A DNA stretch of 64,000 nucleotides from Hypholoma sublateritium FD-334 SS-4 (taxonomy: Eukaryota; Basidiomycota; Agaricomycetes; Agaricales; Strophariaceae): assembly GCA_000827495.1 (NCBI GenBank), contig KN817606.1, forward strand, positions 22,914 to 86,913, given 5' to 3'. This document shows, piece by piece, positions 42,697 through 53,358 of this stretch. How positions within the stretch are numbered: position 1 is the first letter of the stretch; each line of letters opens with the position of its first letter. The position numbers were made by a program, and so were the translations under genes. The notes beneath the pieces are model-generated. The model saw nothing but the letters and a program-made list of their open reading frames with translations. It had not been told where the DNA came from and did not search any database.

Positions 42697-43127
42697 GGGT
42701 GTTTCACAGTAGCCGATTTGGGCCCAACTTGGGTCCCAACTCGCCTTCCAACTTGGCCTCAACTTGACCCCTTTCAGATCAAGTTGGAGGCCAAGTTGGT
42801 GATCGTCCGAAATCCGACCATTTTTGGAAACACTTCCCCAACTTGAAAATATCTCGTCATTCTGAGGATGTACAGAAAATGTAAGATAATGATGTAGTAG
42901 ATAACATGTGAGGCTACTGAGAACTAAAAATTTCACTGCCAAAGTGTAATATCTACAAGAGTGAAAAGGATAATGGCTAGAAATTGGCTGCCGAGTTGGG
43001 CGCCAAGTTGGGGCCCGAGTCGGGCTCCAGAGCCCGACTTGACCCCAACTTGGGTTCCCAACTCGGGTCAAGTTGGGGATCAAGTTGGAGGTCAAGTTGG
43101 ACCAATTTTGTCTACCGTGAAACACCC
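42697..43127. mobile_element. 431 bp MITE with GGGTGTTTCAC termini and TA target duplication (Tc1/mariner-like)
   Basis: The left end reads TA-GGGTGTTTCACAGTAG and the right end reads CTACCGTGAAACACCC-TA. The TA on each side (42695-42696 and 43128-43129) fits the target duplication of Tc1/mariner-type elements. The subterminal regions are packed with CCAACTTG and CAAGTTGG words in both orientations, so each half can fold on itself. There is no transposase; the centre is AT-rich. Confidence 0.8.
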
Positions 43128-43795
43128 TATTGCTTGATGACATTCTTCATGCCAAGAGTTATGACATCTATGCCTGAGAATCCTAGGGCTATCGTACACC
43201 GGTCCCTGTGTATTATAGGTAGCGCTAACAGAACCGATGGCTGGGTCTATTTCTGAGGCAGTTTGAACGCGGTCAGTGCTGTCTAATACGCTCGGGAAAT
43301 TTCATTGATTTGCAGACATCTACAGTTCAACAAACTATCAGCTAACAAAGGACCTTTTTACGGGTAATGATTTGCGATGTTCAATTTTCAGGCGACCCTA
43401 CCCCCTTCTGAGTAGAATACAGACCTGATGTATCTGCCCTGTATTCCAGAAGATACCACCACATGACGGCAGGCAGTGCAGAATGAAAAATCAGCCTCTC
43501 TCTCGCCACGACGCACGGCAGCGCCGAAGGAAAAATCGGCATCTAGGTCGGTTTTGGTCGCTGTGTGGCGCATCCCGCAAGGCACACTCACTGCCCAAAT
43601 TGGGTACCCCCGACGCACTCCAAATGCAGGTCCGCGGCACGTGGCGTCGACACCTACGTTGGAAGCGTGCCCGTGATGTGGTTTGAATTCGCTTAAAGAA
43701 AGATCTTAAAAGTCGCTGCCCTCGTGCCACTTGCCTGCCACCCACCCAGCACACTAAATTCCTTCACCAACACTTCGACTGGACTACCATACGCA
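43128..43795. other. Upstream flank of family member A, no gene seen
   Basis: About 670 bp with no supportable gene; the last 100 bp are CA/CT-rich leader sequence just before the start codon. Confidence 0.4.
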
Positions 43796-44227
43796 ATGTC
43801 AATTGTACTCGTTGACAATAAATCTCTACCGATTGCGCCGTATGTGGGACTACGGCCGCCAGACAACATGGCAACACGCAATAGCAAGAACTTCGTGTAT
43901 GGCTTTCCGCTTTCTGACGAGTGGTTTGAGTACCGGTATCTTCACGACCTGGGACCCCCTGTGCCCGACGAGGAGACTATGGCGAAAAGGCGACGTGGCC
44001 ACCAGAGCAGACTTGTATGTCACCTGATACGGGTGTGCGACTGGATGGAAGGGCGGGTGTGCAAGTGTTTCCCCGTTTCTGTACAGACGGCGACCGTATC
44101 TTCTTGCTGGTTTCTTATGATCGGGACTCCAGGCTGCAGGCCATCCGCAGAGAACGTCGTGAAACTCAGAGACAAAATGAGACTCTATGGCATCAGGGAG
44201 ATGGCAAACTGGTATCCAAAGAACTGA
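43796..44227 (+). CDS. Small uncharacterised protein family, member A (143 aa)
   Basis: An intronless frame of 143 aa with no recognised domain or signal peptide. It opens MSIVLVDNKSLPIAPYVGL and keeps motifs shared with members B and C: PP(N/D)N, FVYGFPL(S/P)DEWF, MEG.VCKC, CWFL.IG.PGC(K/R)PSAE, V.KLRD, and a terminal WYP. Member A is the most diverged of the three (a little over half identical to B by eye). Keeping all three frames open while the protein text diverges argues for real coding genes. The compact size, conserved Cys/Trp and hydrophobic mid-part suggest a folded intracellular domain; no function can be assigned. Confidence 0.7.
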   Translation: MSIVLVDNKSLPIAPYVGLRPPDNMATRNSKNFVYGFPLSDEWFEYRYLHDLGPPVPDEETMAKRRRGHQSRLVCHLIRVCDWMEGRVCKCFPVSVQTATVSSCWFLMIGTPGCRPSAENVVKLRDKMRLYGIREMANWYPKN

Positions 44228-44820
44228 TGTAAAGAGGTGACTACTGTATTTGTCTCTAAGCCCAGTCGATTTTAATTTCTGTCATGCTCTCAACAGGTAT
44301 TCTGGAATAGAAGATGTACATTTTGTACCCTTCCCAAACCAACGAGACACTTTAAAGTAGTTCATCATCGATACAATCTGAACTCGTAGTATTGCTTGAC
44401 TGTTGTCTCCAATGTTGTCCGACTGCGCGAGTGTCAGGGTATCACCGCATTTTGAGTTATACCTATTAGCTAGCTAAAAGGTCGGCTATGATGTAGTTGT
44501 TGCTCCTCACAATGTGGAACTCGTAATAACTAGTAGCAACGCGTGCGCTTGCCACGGTTCGACCAAAGCGCGCAGTGTTGCAGTTGTGTTTTGCGTTAAG
44601 TTGTCAGGCAGATTGTCAAGGAGACGTGCGTTGGATCAAGTGTACATACGGCGGCTGCGGTGCTCTCCAAGCGCGCACAGACAGGGAATCGGTACGAACT
44701 CCGCAAAGCAGGGACGAGCGCGAACACGAAAAAAAAGTCTCGTGATCGCGTAGTTCAAGTCTATTTGGATGTTGCTTTCCGCCAACTTTCTGCCCACCGT
44801 TTGACTGCTCTGCCACACCA
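44228..44820. other. Spacer between family members A and B, no gene seen
   Basis: About 590 bp holding the 3' flank of member A and the promoter of member B. Open frames here are antisense shadows without signature. Confidence 0.4.
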
Positions 44821-45255
44821 ATGCCTATGATAGTGCTAGTCGACGACCAATCCCTGCCAGCCGCGCCGTACGTGGGCCTCCTCCCGCCCAATAACAAGGC
44901 CAAGCGCAATAGCAGCAAATTTGTGTACGGCTTTCCACTCCCTGATGAGTGGTTCCGGTTCCGGTACCTTCACGATCTGGATATCTCTGCGCTCGATGAA
45001 GAGGCCATCAAAGAAAAGCGACGTTTATACAGGGGGATGCTCCTAGCTCACCTGGTATGGCTGTGCGACCAGATGGAGGGATGGGTGTGCAAGTGTCGCC
45101 CCGTTTCTGTGCGGACTTCAACTGTGCCTGTGTGTTGGTTTCTGGTGATTGGGGTTCCCGGATGCAAGCCTTCGGCGGAGGACGTCGATAAACTCAGGGA
45201 TACACTGTTGCTCTATGGTGTTACAGAGATTCCAAGATGGTACCCCAAGCACTGA
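44821..45255 (+). CDS. Small uncharacterised protein family, member B (144 aa)
   Basis: An intronless frame of 144 aa opening MPMIVLVDDQSLPAAPYVGL and ending EIPRWYPKH. It is in tandem with member A (593 bp apart) and about four-fifths identical by eye to member C at 55.8 kb, which is closer to it than A is. Motifs FVYGFPLPDEWF, EGWVCKCRP and GVPGCKPSAEDVDKLRD are conserved. No known domain, signal peptide or membrane segment is seen. Recent duplication within this locus is the simplest explanation. Function is unknown. Confidence 0.75.
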   Translation: MPMIVLVDDQSLPAAPYVGLLPPNNKAKRNSSKFVYGFPLPDEWFRFRYLHDLDISALDEEAIKEKRRLYRGMLLAHLVWLCDQMEGWVCKCRPVSVRTSTVPVCWFLVIGVPGCKPSAEDVDKLRDTLLLYGVTEIPRWYPKH

Positions 45256-45299
45256 AGCGAAGAGGTGACTACCTTACAATTTATTTCTTTTCCTTACAA

Positions 45300-48150
45300 T
45301 TTACTTCAACGCTGCGCGTAGGAGCGGTCGGGGATCTTGAGGATGGATAAATAGCCAGGCGTGCGCAAGCGCTTCGGGACACATACACTGCGTTGGAAGC
45401 ATACATGTACACTGAAGATTCGGATGAAGCAGAGCGCCGCAACACGTGGGCGAGAGGGCGTCATCGCGCGTCGCGCGGCTGGCAAAGAGAGCTATACCAT
45501 ATCCAGGGTGCATGACGTGGCCATACGAGTGCACGCCCAGTGCTCGCTGTGGAGATGAGTTTTCTGCATAGCGGCCGCGCGGTCGGCATATGTGCTGTGG
45601 ATATACGAAGAGCAACACATCCGTGCGGAGGACGCCCGAGGATAGAAAGCGCGGTGGCCCACGAACGGTCGGACATGAAAGGCGTTAACAACGAGGTACA
45701 GCCGTGCGTGAAAGGGCACGTAGTGACAGGCCCCGTGGATGCAGTAACAAGCCCCGTCCGAGGGCGCACGCAGAGCAATCTAGAAAATGTGGTGGGAGCA
45801 GAAGACGGCAACGACGCGGACGTTTCTCCAGCAAGTAAGTCAATTCAGCGGAGAATGCGCATGCACGGTTGCTCGCAAGAGTACAGGCGTCGCCCCGCGT
45901 ATGCAGTTATGAGCCCCGTACAGGAGTACGCAGGCAGTGTACGGCGCGAAAATGAAATGTAGGGGATGGAAGTGGAAGCACGTCGGAGTGGCTGCGCATC
46001 GCGCGCGCGGCGTGCCTAGAGGAGAGACACCAGAGCTCCCAGACTAGCAGGGTTCGCACATCCGCGTGCGAGGGAACGCAGCATGCAGCACCCCCGCGAA
46101 GGGAAGAGGCTCCGTCCAGGCAGCGCTGGGCGACGGGAGGGCGCACGGGAATCCCCGCGGGACAGTGACCCGCGCAGGAGCATGTTCAAGATGTGAGAGG
46201 TGAGAAATAGCTTGCACGTAACGCACCCATGCACAGATCGACGTGGACTGGCAGCAACCTATGTTATTTCTCAGTGGCGCCCGCAGGTGCAGAGGCGAAG
46301 CTTCGGCGGATGTTGATTACGGAGATGTGGGCGGTCTACGGGGTCTGAGTTAGGCCAAGCTGAGAAAGTAGCGTATGTATGGGCTGGAGACGGATCTACC
46401 TGCAGTAGCGGGAAGAAAGCGCATAGAATCGACGGAGGTGAGGCTATATGCACGAGGGACTGCGTACATCAGATAGCGCCCGAATTTGAAGACATGGAGA
46501 GCGGCGTAGAGTTAATGATCTGGCGACGCGAGCAATGGAGGATCGTAAATTTCACACATGAAGTAAAGCGTTGGTGCTTCTGCGCGCTGCGCGGTGCTGT
46601 GACGATATGCCATGGGTGAGGTAGAGGTGGGTTGATGGTGGAGAAGATGCTGGTGGGAAAATACTGGTGTTTACATAATCTTACACAGGGGACACCCGGA
46701 CCGTAACTTGCTTGAAGCACGCCGAGAGACGTCACGGTCGAGGCAGTTATTTGGGCAATAGAGTACCCGGTCAAGCGGCAGAAACGCAAAGCGCTTTTCG
46801 CAGCTTTCCATAGCGCGCATACAGTACTTAATCCAGCTCACATTGCTTGTACTTAATCACAGGGTTACGGCGTCTTGACGGCGTCTGTCGCAGCCGCAGC
46901 GCGTGCGTACGAATATGCCCCAAGCTCTATGAGCCACGCAACAGACATACCACATCTCTAGTAGCCAAGAAATATAATACGTCTAGGGCACTAAAACGGA
47001 CGGTTTAAATGTGCGTGGGAGCACTGCGGCGCACATTCGGCGCCAAACCCGGTGGAAGCGAAATATGATCAGCATGAGCGGAGGAACTACGCGCAACAGA
47101 CGTGACGACGCAGCGCTAAACGAACGTAAGTACGGTGCATGCCGTGAACGCATGGACAAGTCAATTTCACCCTTCTGAGCGGAAAGCGCTCTCCCGTGTG
47201 CGAATGCACGCGGGGCTGGCTGCATCCTGCAGAAATGGAATAAGTCGACCCGTCCAAGCGTCGGGTAGGGCGCCGCCAGAGCGCGTTGCCTAGACGGGTC
47301 TTTAACACCGCTTGGTGAAGAATGCGGCGCTAAGGAGGTTTCTATATGTACAAAATATCGCAGTGAGGCGCGCCCAAGCAGCCGGCACGAACACGCGCGC
47401 ATGCAGGCGCTTCGAGAGATCCTGGTCTGAGCCCTTATGGCACGGCACGCGGGGATTCGATGGCGCACACTGAACATTTGGCTGAAGTACCTGATGAATG
47501 GGCAGAGTAAGTACAACGGCCGTGCGCCGGCGGTGTGTTGTTTGATCCAGGGCGCTGGGTGCGGCCTACCTTAAGCTCGCGTCGAATACGCAACCCGTAC
47601 GTAATCTGCGTGATTGCGTAAGAGATTGGTGGATAGAACGCGCGAATTTGACGCCTGATTATTTAACGGAAGGATGACCTGCGCAAGTCGCCCCGTGGAC
47701 GGTGCCGATGTTTGGACCCACATGAGCGGGGCACGCGCGCCTGCATGCGAATGCACACAAAGCGCTGTGCCCCGCGGAATCAGGAGCACCGTCCAGCGGT
47801 GACCGGTGACCGATGATCGCATGAAGGTCGTTTGGCACTGCGAATCCAGCGATATGGTGGGAATAAGTATAATGGAAGAACGTCTGGCGGTGACAAGACC
47901 TAGGCGCGGTCCCGGAGCTAGGGCGGTACGCGCGCAGCGCGCTCAAAGCGTTCAAAGCCTACCCATACGCTCCGAAGCAAGTTGAATGTGTGCGGGAAGA
48001 AGGATGCAGATGCGATTTTCAAGAAAAATGGGGGCGGCTGGCGAGCCTGGGCTGCGGCGTTGAGGAGCAGGCAGCACCTCCGATCGCAGGAGTAGCACTA
48101 GCACGAGGCAGAGAAATTGGAGGGAGGAAGGACTGGTGAGCTGTAGCATA
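45300..48150. repeat. GC-rich dispersed non-coding repeat block 2
   Basis: About 2.9 kb with no protein signature in any frame. CG-rich words recur, and parts resemble the other three blocks (cgcaggagcatgtt near 46.17 kb recurs inverted near 58.44 kb). Open frames of up to 177 codons overlap on both strands, as expected in GC-rich sequence with few stops, and none has a sensible start, splice or domain context. Confidence 0.5.
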
Positions 48151-48970
48151 TATGGTGGGGTAGAAGATGGGTAGGGAAGGTGGGATCATGCTGGTCTTTT
48201 ATTCCCGTGTTCAAGGGACGAGACAGAGATTATGATCTAAAGAGGGCGACCAGCAAGCGACCGGTCCGGTAATATCACTATCAGATCCCTTTCATATGTC
48301 ACGAAAAGAGAAATAACAAGGCACTTGATACAACGCGGCTGCAAACCCAAGTCACTATCCTATCGCAGTCTGCATCCTGGATCGTCTGGCATGGTGATAC
48401 CAAATGAGTTTTGCGCACACTTTAACAACAAGCATCCACATGAGTGGCTGTGCGGATCAGATTAGATCGTCGCATACGGCCGCTTCGCCATCAGGAACAT
48501 TCTGGAGATTGTCTGGAGAACACAGAAGATCGCCGCTAAGCCACGGCTTACATGCGTCTACCAGATTTTCCTGGAGTACGCACTCCGCGCGTAGACGGGG
48601 AAATTTCAAGCTCTGCCGTTTGAACTTGGTTTGAACGCACTAATTATATTAGAGCACGCCGCTACCGGTTCTTGATCGGTTCGGCTTGGGGCTCAGAACG
48701 AAATTGGCGACCTCCACACGGGAACGAAGCTGCCCATATTGGATAGGCTATAAAAATTGAATACACCAACGTTCACCAAGAATCCAAGGCCTCAATTTTC
48801 ATTACCTATGGCTTTGTATAAGTTGTTTAAAATTAGACCACTGAACAGCCTTGTGGCGGGGGTGCGGATCGCCCACGAATTATATCTACACACACAGCCG
48901 ACCGTGGCAGTGACTGCTGAACTACATTTAATTCGCAAAACATTAGGCGGATCCGAATTCACTCCCCACA

Positions 48971-50235
48971 ATGCTTCCCCTCATCCCAAACTCATTTGGT
49001 GATATCGTCACCGCTGCGAACCTGGTCTGGTCGATCTACAACGCCCTCCGCGAGAGCAAGGGTGCCGCCGAGGACTACCAGTGTCTCATCCAGGAGCTCG
49101 GATCATTCCACCATGCTCTAAACTTTGTCTACCTCGTCGTTTCTAAGATGCCCAGAGAAGAAACAGTCGCACGCTGCATTATAGCAGAAATCACGCTATG
49201 TTTAACTTTTTTGCGTGCATTCCACGACTCCATAGAAGGCTACCGGAAGAAACTTGGCAGTGGAAGCGCTAGTTCCTCCTGGCATACGTCATCCTGGCAC
49301 AAAATCGGGTGGTCCGTACTCAAGCAGAAGGACATTTCAGATATTAGAGGCAAGATCTCACGACATCAGCAAACGATTGAGTTGTATCTGAATGGAGTAG
49401 GGATGTATGTGCTTCTCTGATGTAACTGAATCGTAATTTCAATCCTAGTTACTGACTGCTTCATTATTACTAGCTCACTAAATAGCGATATTAAGAAGAG
49501 TTTGGTGATTATACAGACGACATTGGCCGAGATACGCAGAGCACAGGAGGATCTCCCCCAACCTATCGGATATGGACCGGCGAACTCGTTGACATTAATT
49601 ACTGCGCTTGGGACAGAATTGACTCTGCCAATTGAGCACTGCTACACGCCAGAGGTGTGTGTATTTACCAATTTTGCAATCTCAAACTGTCCACGTTCTT
49701 ATTCATTGGGAAGGATCTACATAAATTTCTCCTCCTCCACTTTCACAATAAGAGTGGCTATGAACTTGTTGAGGCACATAACTACGTCATTTCAAGAAAC
49801 TATGGTGCATCAGTTGTGAACGCCGGGCCAGACAAATGGCGGCTGATCATGACTAAAGGTGCGAGGGTCGTAATGAGCGTAGTGGTCAGCAAGATTTTCC
49901 GCCTGAAAGATAAAGAGGCACTGAACGCAGATGAGATAAATCTGTGTCCGAAATGCGGCAGAACCAATGCGGGCGTCATGAGAGATGACGGATGGTATCA
50001 ATGGCGAGTTCAATTTAATGATGTCCAAGTAGTATTCTCACCACAAAGTCTTAATTATAGCCGACGCTGTGATAGAAGGTTCATATGCCCAGACCAAACC
50101 ACGAATAAGCAGTTCCAATACAAGAACAGCGATATGGCAGATTTTCGCAGTATTTTTGTAGAACGGTTGTGGACTAAAGCCTTGAGAAGACGGATAAGTG
50201 CGTACGAAATCGTCAATAACAGCAAGGAGCTCTAA
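48971..50235 (+). CDS. Fungal ubiquitin-like (ULD) domain protein with helical N-terminal domain
   Basis: The exons are 48971-49404, 49474-49654 and 49714-50235, in phase, for up to 378 aa. Residues 1-145 form a helical module (FGDIVTAANLVWSIYNALRES; YQCLIQELGSFHHALNFVY) like the N-terminal domain of many mushroom NLR/STAND-type and scaffold proteins. Residues 175-270 match the fungal ULD pattern: GYGPANSLTLITALGTELTLPIEHC, a downstream LHKFLLLHFHNKSGYELV, then VVNAGPDKWRLIMTKGARVVMSVV. A C-P-K-C pair near 286-289 with later C/C residues may bind zinc. These proteins are expanded in Agaricomycetes and of unknown function; a self/non-self or signalling role is only suggested by domain company. 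No NACHT or repeat domain follows. The C-terminus may hold another small intron near 50.0 kb. Confidence 0.8.
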
Positions 50236-50275
50236 TGAAAGAACAACGATGTGGCAGATTTCCGCCCTACTTTTG
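50110..50275 (+). repeat. Imperfect tandem duplication at the 3' end of the ULD gene
   Basis: The sequence agaacagcgatatggcagatt (50129 on) is followed about 110 bp later by agaacaacgatgtggcagatt (50240 on), with similarity continuing for about 25 bases. The first copy is inside the coding region and the second just after its stop codon. Confidence 0.55.
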
Positions 50276-50339
50276 ATAACAGTAGTGAGAAGTACTGAAA
50301 AGACCACGAAGTACGTATAGTTGCCTAAAATTCTTACTC

Positions 50340-53000
50340 TTAACTCACGCTACCTGTAGGCTTTCATAACGTAAGCATGTTCGCGCGCAAGCTCGCCTCA
50401 CCGCATGCTGCAATTCAAAGGAGCGCATTATCCATTGACGAAGAAGAAAACGCGAGTGTACTGGACGGCGGACCGAAGCCTGCGACCCTGGAGATCGATA
50501 TCCGGCCGTAGAAGGGTATGCGAATCTGGGGAACACACGCACAAGGCGCCGGGCAGATTGATGCAGGCCAGCAGTCTCCGGAGAATAAGGATGGATCTGG
50601 GCTGGATACACGCGCATGCGTGCCCACGAGTGGAGGCGGCGGCGGATGGAGCTGGTGAGAGACGGTGCTGGTGTACGGAGCAAGTTAGGGCGCACTGTAG
50701 AAATGACTCGACGCATCAAGGTAGATAGGGATGAACGATAGTTCAAGTGAAAACTAAATTCAAATACTGGAAATCCCTGGCATTTATTAAAGTGCCGCCC
50801 GTGTGCAAAAAGTGCGGACTAAATACCTGGTGGAATATACTTCTGCGACGGGAGCAAATCTACATAAAGAAACATAACAGAGCGACCGGCGGTATAAATC
50901 AGAGGCATCGTCGAGGCGGCGTGGAAATGGGATGGCTCACGCGCGCTCATGACCCGGTGCAAAGGGAAGGATGCAAGAATGGAGGATATTGGTTACCTAC
51001 ACATACACTCAACGCGGGTCGCGCACAGACGGCCGGAAGGCCCGCACGCAGACGCCTCGAAATATTGTAGTGACCCCATCCGCGCATACTCGCGGCGCCG
51101 CAGTACGGGTACATAGCATCGCAAGCGCCTCGGAAGCGGCCTACGCGTGAGCAAGACCACGGGTAGCTCATCGCCGCGCGTGTGGGGATGCGCGCGATTG
51201 GTAGGGGGGTCTGCCCTGTGCGGGGCGCGGCCGGCGTACGGTCGACTTTTCGCCAACATGCTGGGCGGGCCGTATAGGTATGGCACCCCGTGCCCGCATG
51301 GTCAACAGATCCGCCGCACGCCGGCCGCGCCGCGTGCGTGCAGCCGCCGCCTCGCCCTCAAACGCTGCGCCGGCCTACATCCAGCCGCACAACGCAGAGT
51401 ATAATATTAGGTGGGGAGAGAATTCGAAGCGCACATCTTAGGCCGGCCACACGTATGGAGGGAGTCGGTCTAAATCTGATCAGCGGAAGGTGTCCCCGCG
51501 CTGCGAATTGCGCGGCACGTCGGGCGCTACGTTCCGCCAGATTGGCCTAGACCCCTTCCTGAGGCTGCAGGCGGTGGGATGGCGTACCGGGAGTTCGTTC
51601 GAAAATGTAAGAAGCGAGAAAAAGCAAGAGGACCAAAGGATGCCAAACCTGCGCGGAATGCCTCGAAGACACAGGGTATGTATGTTGTGGAACGCGCGCA
51701 GCATGCCAGGGCACATCGACACAGGCTGGTGCATATTGATATGTTTCACCCCAACGCATGCGCTCCGCCGGCGCGCGTGTGCCGGCAGATGCACATGCGA
51801 TACGAAGTGCTACAAGTACAGCCTGCACTGGCTGCGCTCTGGGCGGTGAGTGGTCTGCCAAAGGGCAGGCGATGGTGTACGGAAAAGCCCAGGAAACGCG
51901 CCTGACGCACCAGCCGCCATCTGGCCAACAAGAGAAGCATCAGTCGCCGTGGCGCCCAGCGTGTGGGCGGCGTACGGATGCGATGTGAAGCTAGATGCGC
52001 GGCCGGTATGGCATGGCTGGGCTAGTCCAGGCTGGGTTGATCTCGAGGCTAGGTTGGGCTCAAGGCGGGGCTGGTCGGTCTGTGGCGTGGGGTGCGGGGT
52101 GTGGGGTGTGGGGTGTACATACGGGGTGCGGGGTGCCGCTGGTGCGATCTTCAGTCCCCCTGGGGATGAGGAGGTCAGCTGGGGTAAAATGTCCAGAGCC
52201 GTCGACGCTCGGGCGTGCACCCTCATTGTACGGCGGGACAGCAAGACAATGCATACGCCGCCTAGCAGACGCTCAGCTTGGGCAGACGCCACGCGCGAAA
52301 TTAAAAATTTTAAAGGTAATACATACGCACGGCGTGGGTGGACTGAAACACCTCGACCAATGGTGAGTCGCCGATTAACAGAGCGCGGTGTTTTTAGGCG
52401 GTGCTCTGCTGCGCGGGTCGGATCGGAGCGAGCGGAGGGGCGCGAAGGACAGGAGTGCTCGTGGCGAGCGCACCGCAGGTCATACAACGGGGTGCGAATA
52501 CATCATCTGCAGGGCGAAGAGCGGGGTGAGCCCGCGCCTAGCGCGCACCTGCAGAAATTCGATACCACGCTAGACCTGCGGAGCGCTGCAGCAGTTGCAA
52601 TGTGCGCGAAGCGACAATCGGTGCGTAGCGGTGGGCGTGCGATGTTCATCGCACACCTGATGGAATGCGCGCTGGCGGTTTCGGCACAGGGCAGGGAAAG
52701 TGGTGGGTCAACATTGGCGCAAACCCGGCGGAGATGGACGGCCAGAAGGTGCTGTGCGGACGTGGGACTTGTAGGCGCGGTGAGAGAATGCTGGTATTAT
52801 AGAGCACTGACTGAGAAGGTTACACGGGGCATGGTAGACAGGCAGAGTCGACGCAGTAATTGAAACCCGGAGCGCAAGCCGATTGGAGGAGGACCGGTGT
52901 ACCGAGCAGATATTATTAGTATGCTCTGGATCGTCTTGTGCTCACCCTGTGCTCACCTACACCGGTGGTTGGACGGGAAGGAACGGAGCGGAAGATGCCA
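50340..53000. repeat. GC-rich dispersed non-coding repeat block 3
   Basis: About 2.7 kb with the same texture as blocks 1, 2 and 4. The segment 52520-52660 recurs inverted at about 58250-58400 (shared words cctgcag, acctgcggagcgctgc, atgtgc and gcgacgatcgg-like). A long frame at 51850-52863 is judged spurious. A GGGGTGYG simple repeat lies at about 52085-52135. Confidence 0.5.
52085..52135 (+). repeat. GGGGTGTG/GGGGTGCG simple repeat
   Basis: About six units of ggggtgyg on the plus strand in an otherwise mixed GC-rich block. G-quadruplex potential is possible. Confidence 0.7.
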
Positions 53001-53358
53001 TATTAACTTGACCTCATTGCCAATGGGAGATGAAGCAAATGCGAGCTCTAGGGTTGGTCGACGGTCACTGGAACAGTGGAACCGCGGGGTACTGCGGGGT
53101 ATGTGGTTGAGCCTGGTTGAGCGTTGAAATTGGAAACGTCAGGGTTGGACCGGGAAGTGCTCGGTGGTGGCCTTGAAAATAGAATGTCCCAGCCGGCGGC
53201 GATAGAAGATGTGTCCACCATTTGATTCTTGTGAGTCAACAGCCTTAACCAGCCTTTACCTCGGAAAACGACAGCCGGCGGCGATAGCCTGACGGGCCAT
53301 ATTCGGAGCAGATAGGAGGGCCGGAAATAGCCGACACCTCTTGCTTCCAACGACGACG

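Noticed and set aside
51850..52863. 337-codon open frame on the plus strand
   Set aside because: It lies in a GC-rich repeat block where all frames stay open, has no domain or hydrophobic core pattern, and includes a GGGGTGYG simple repeat.
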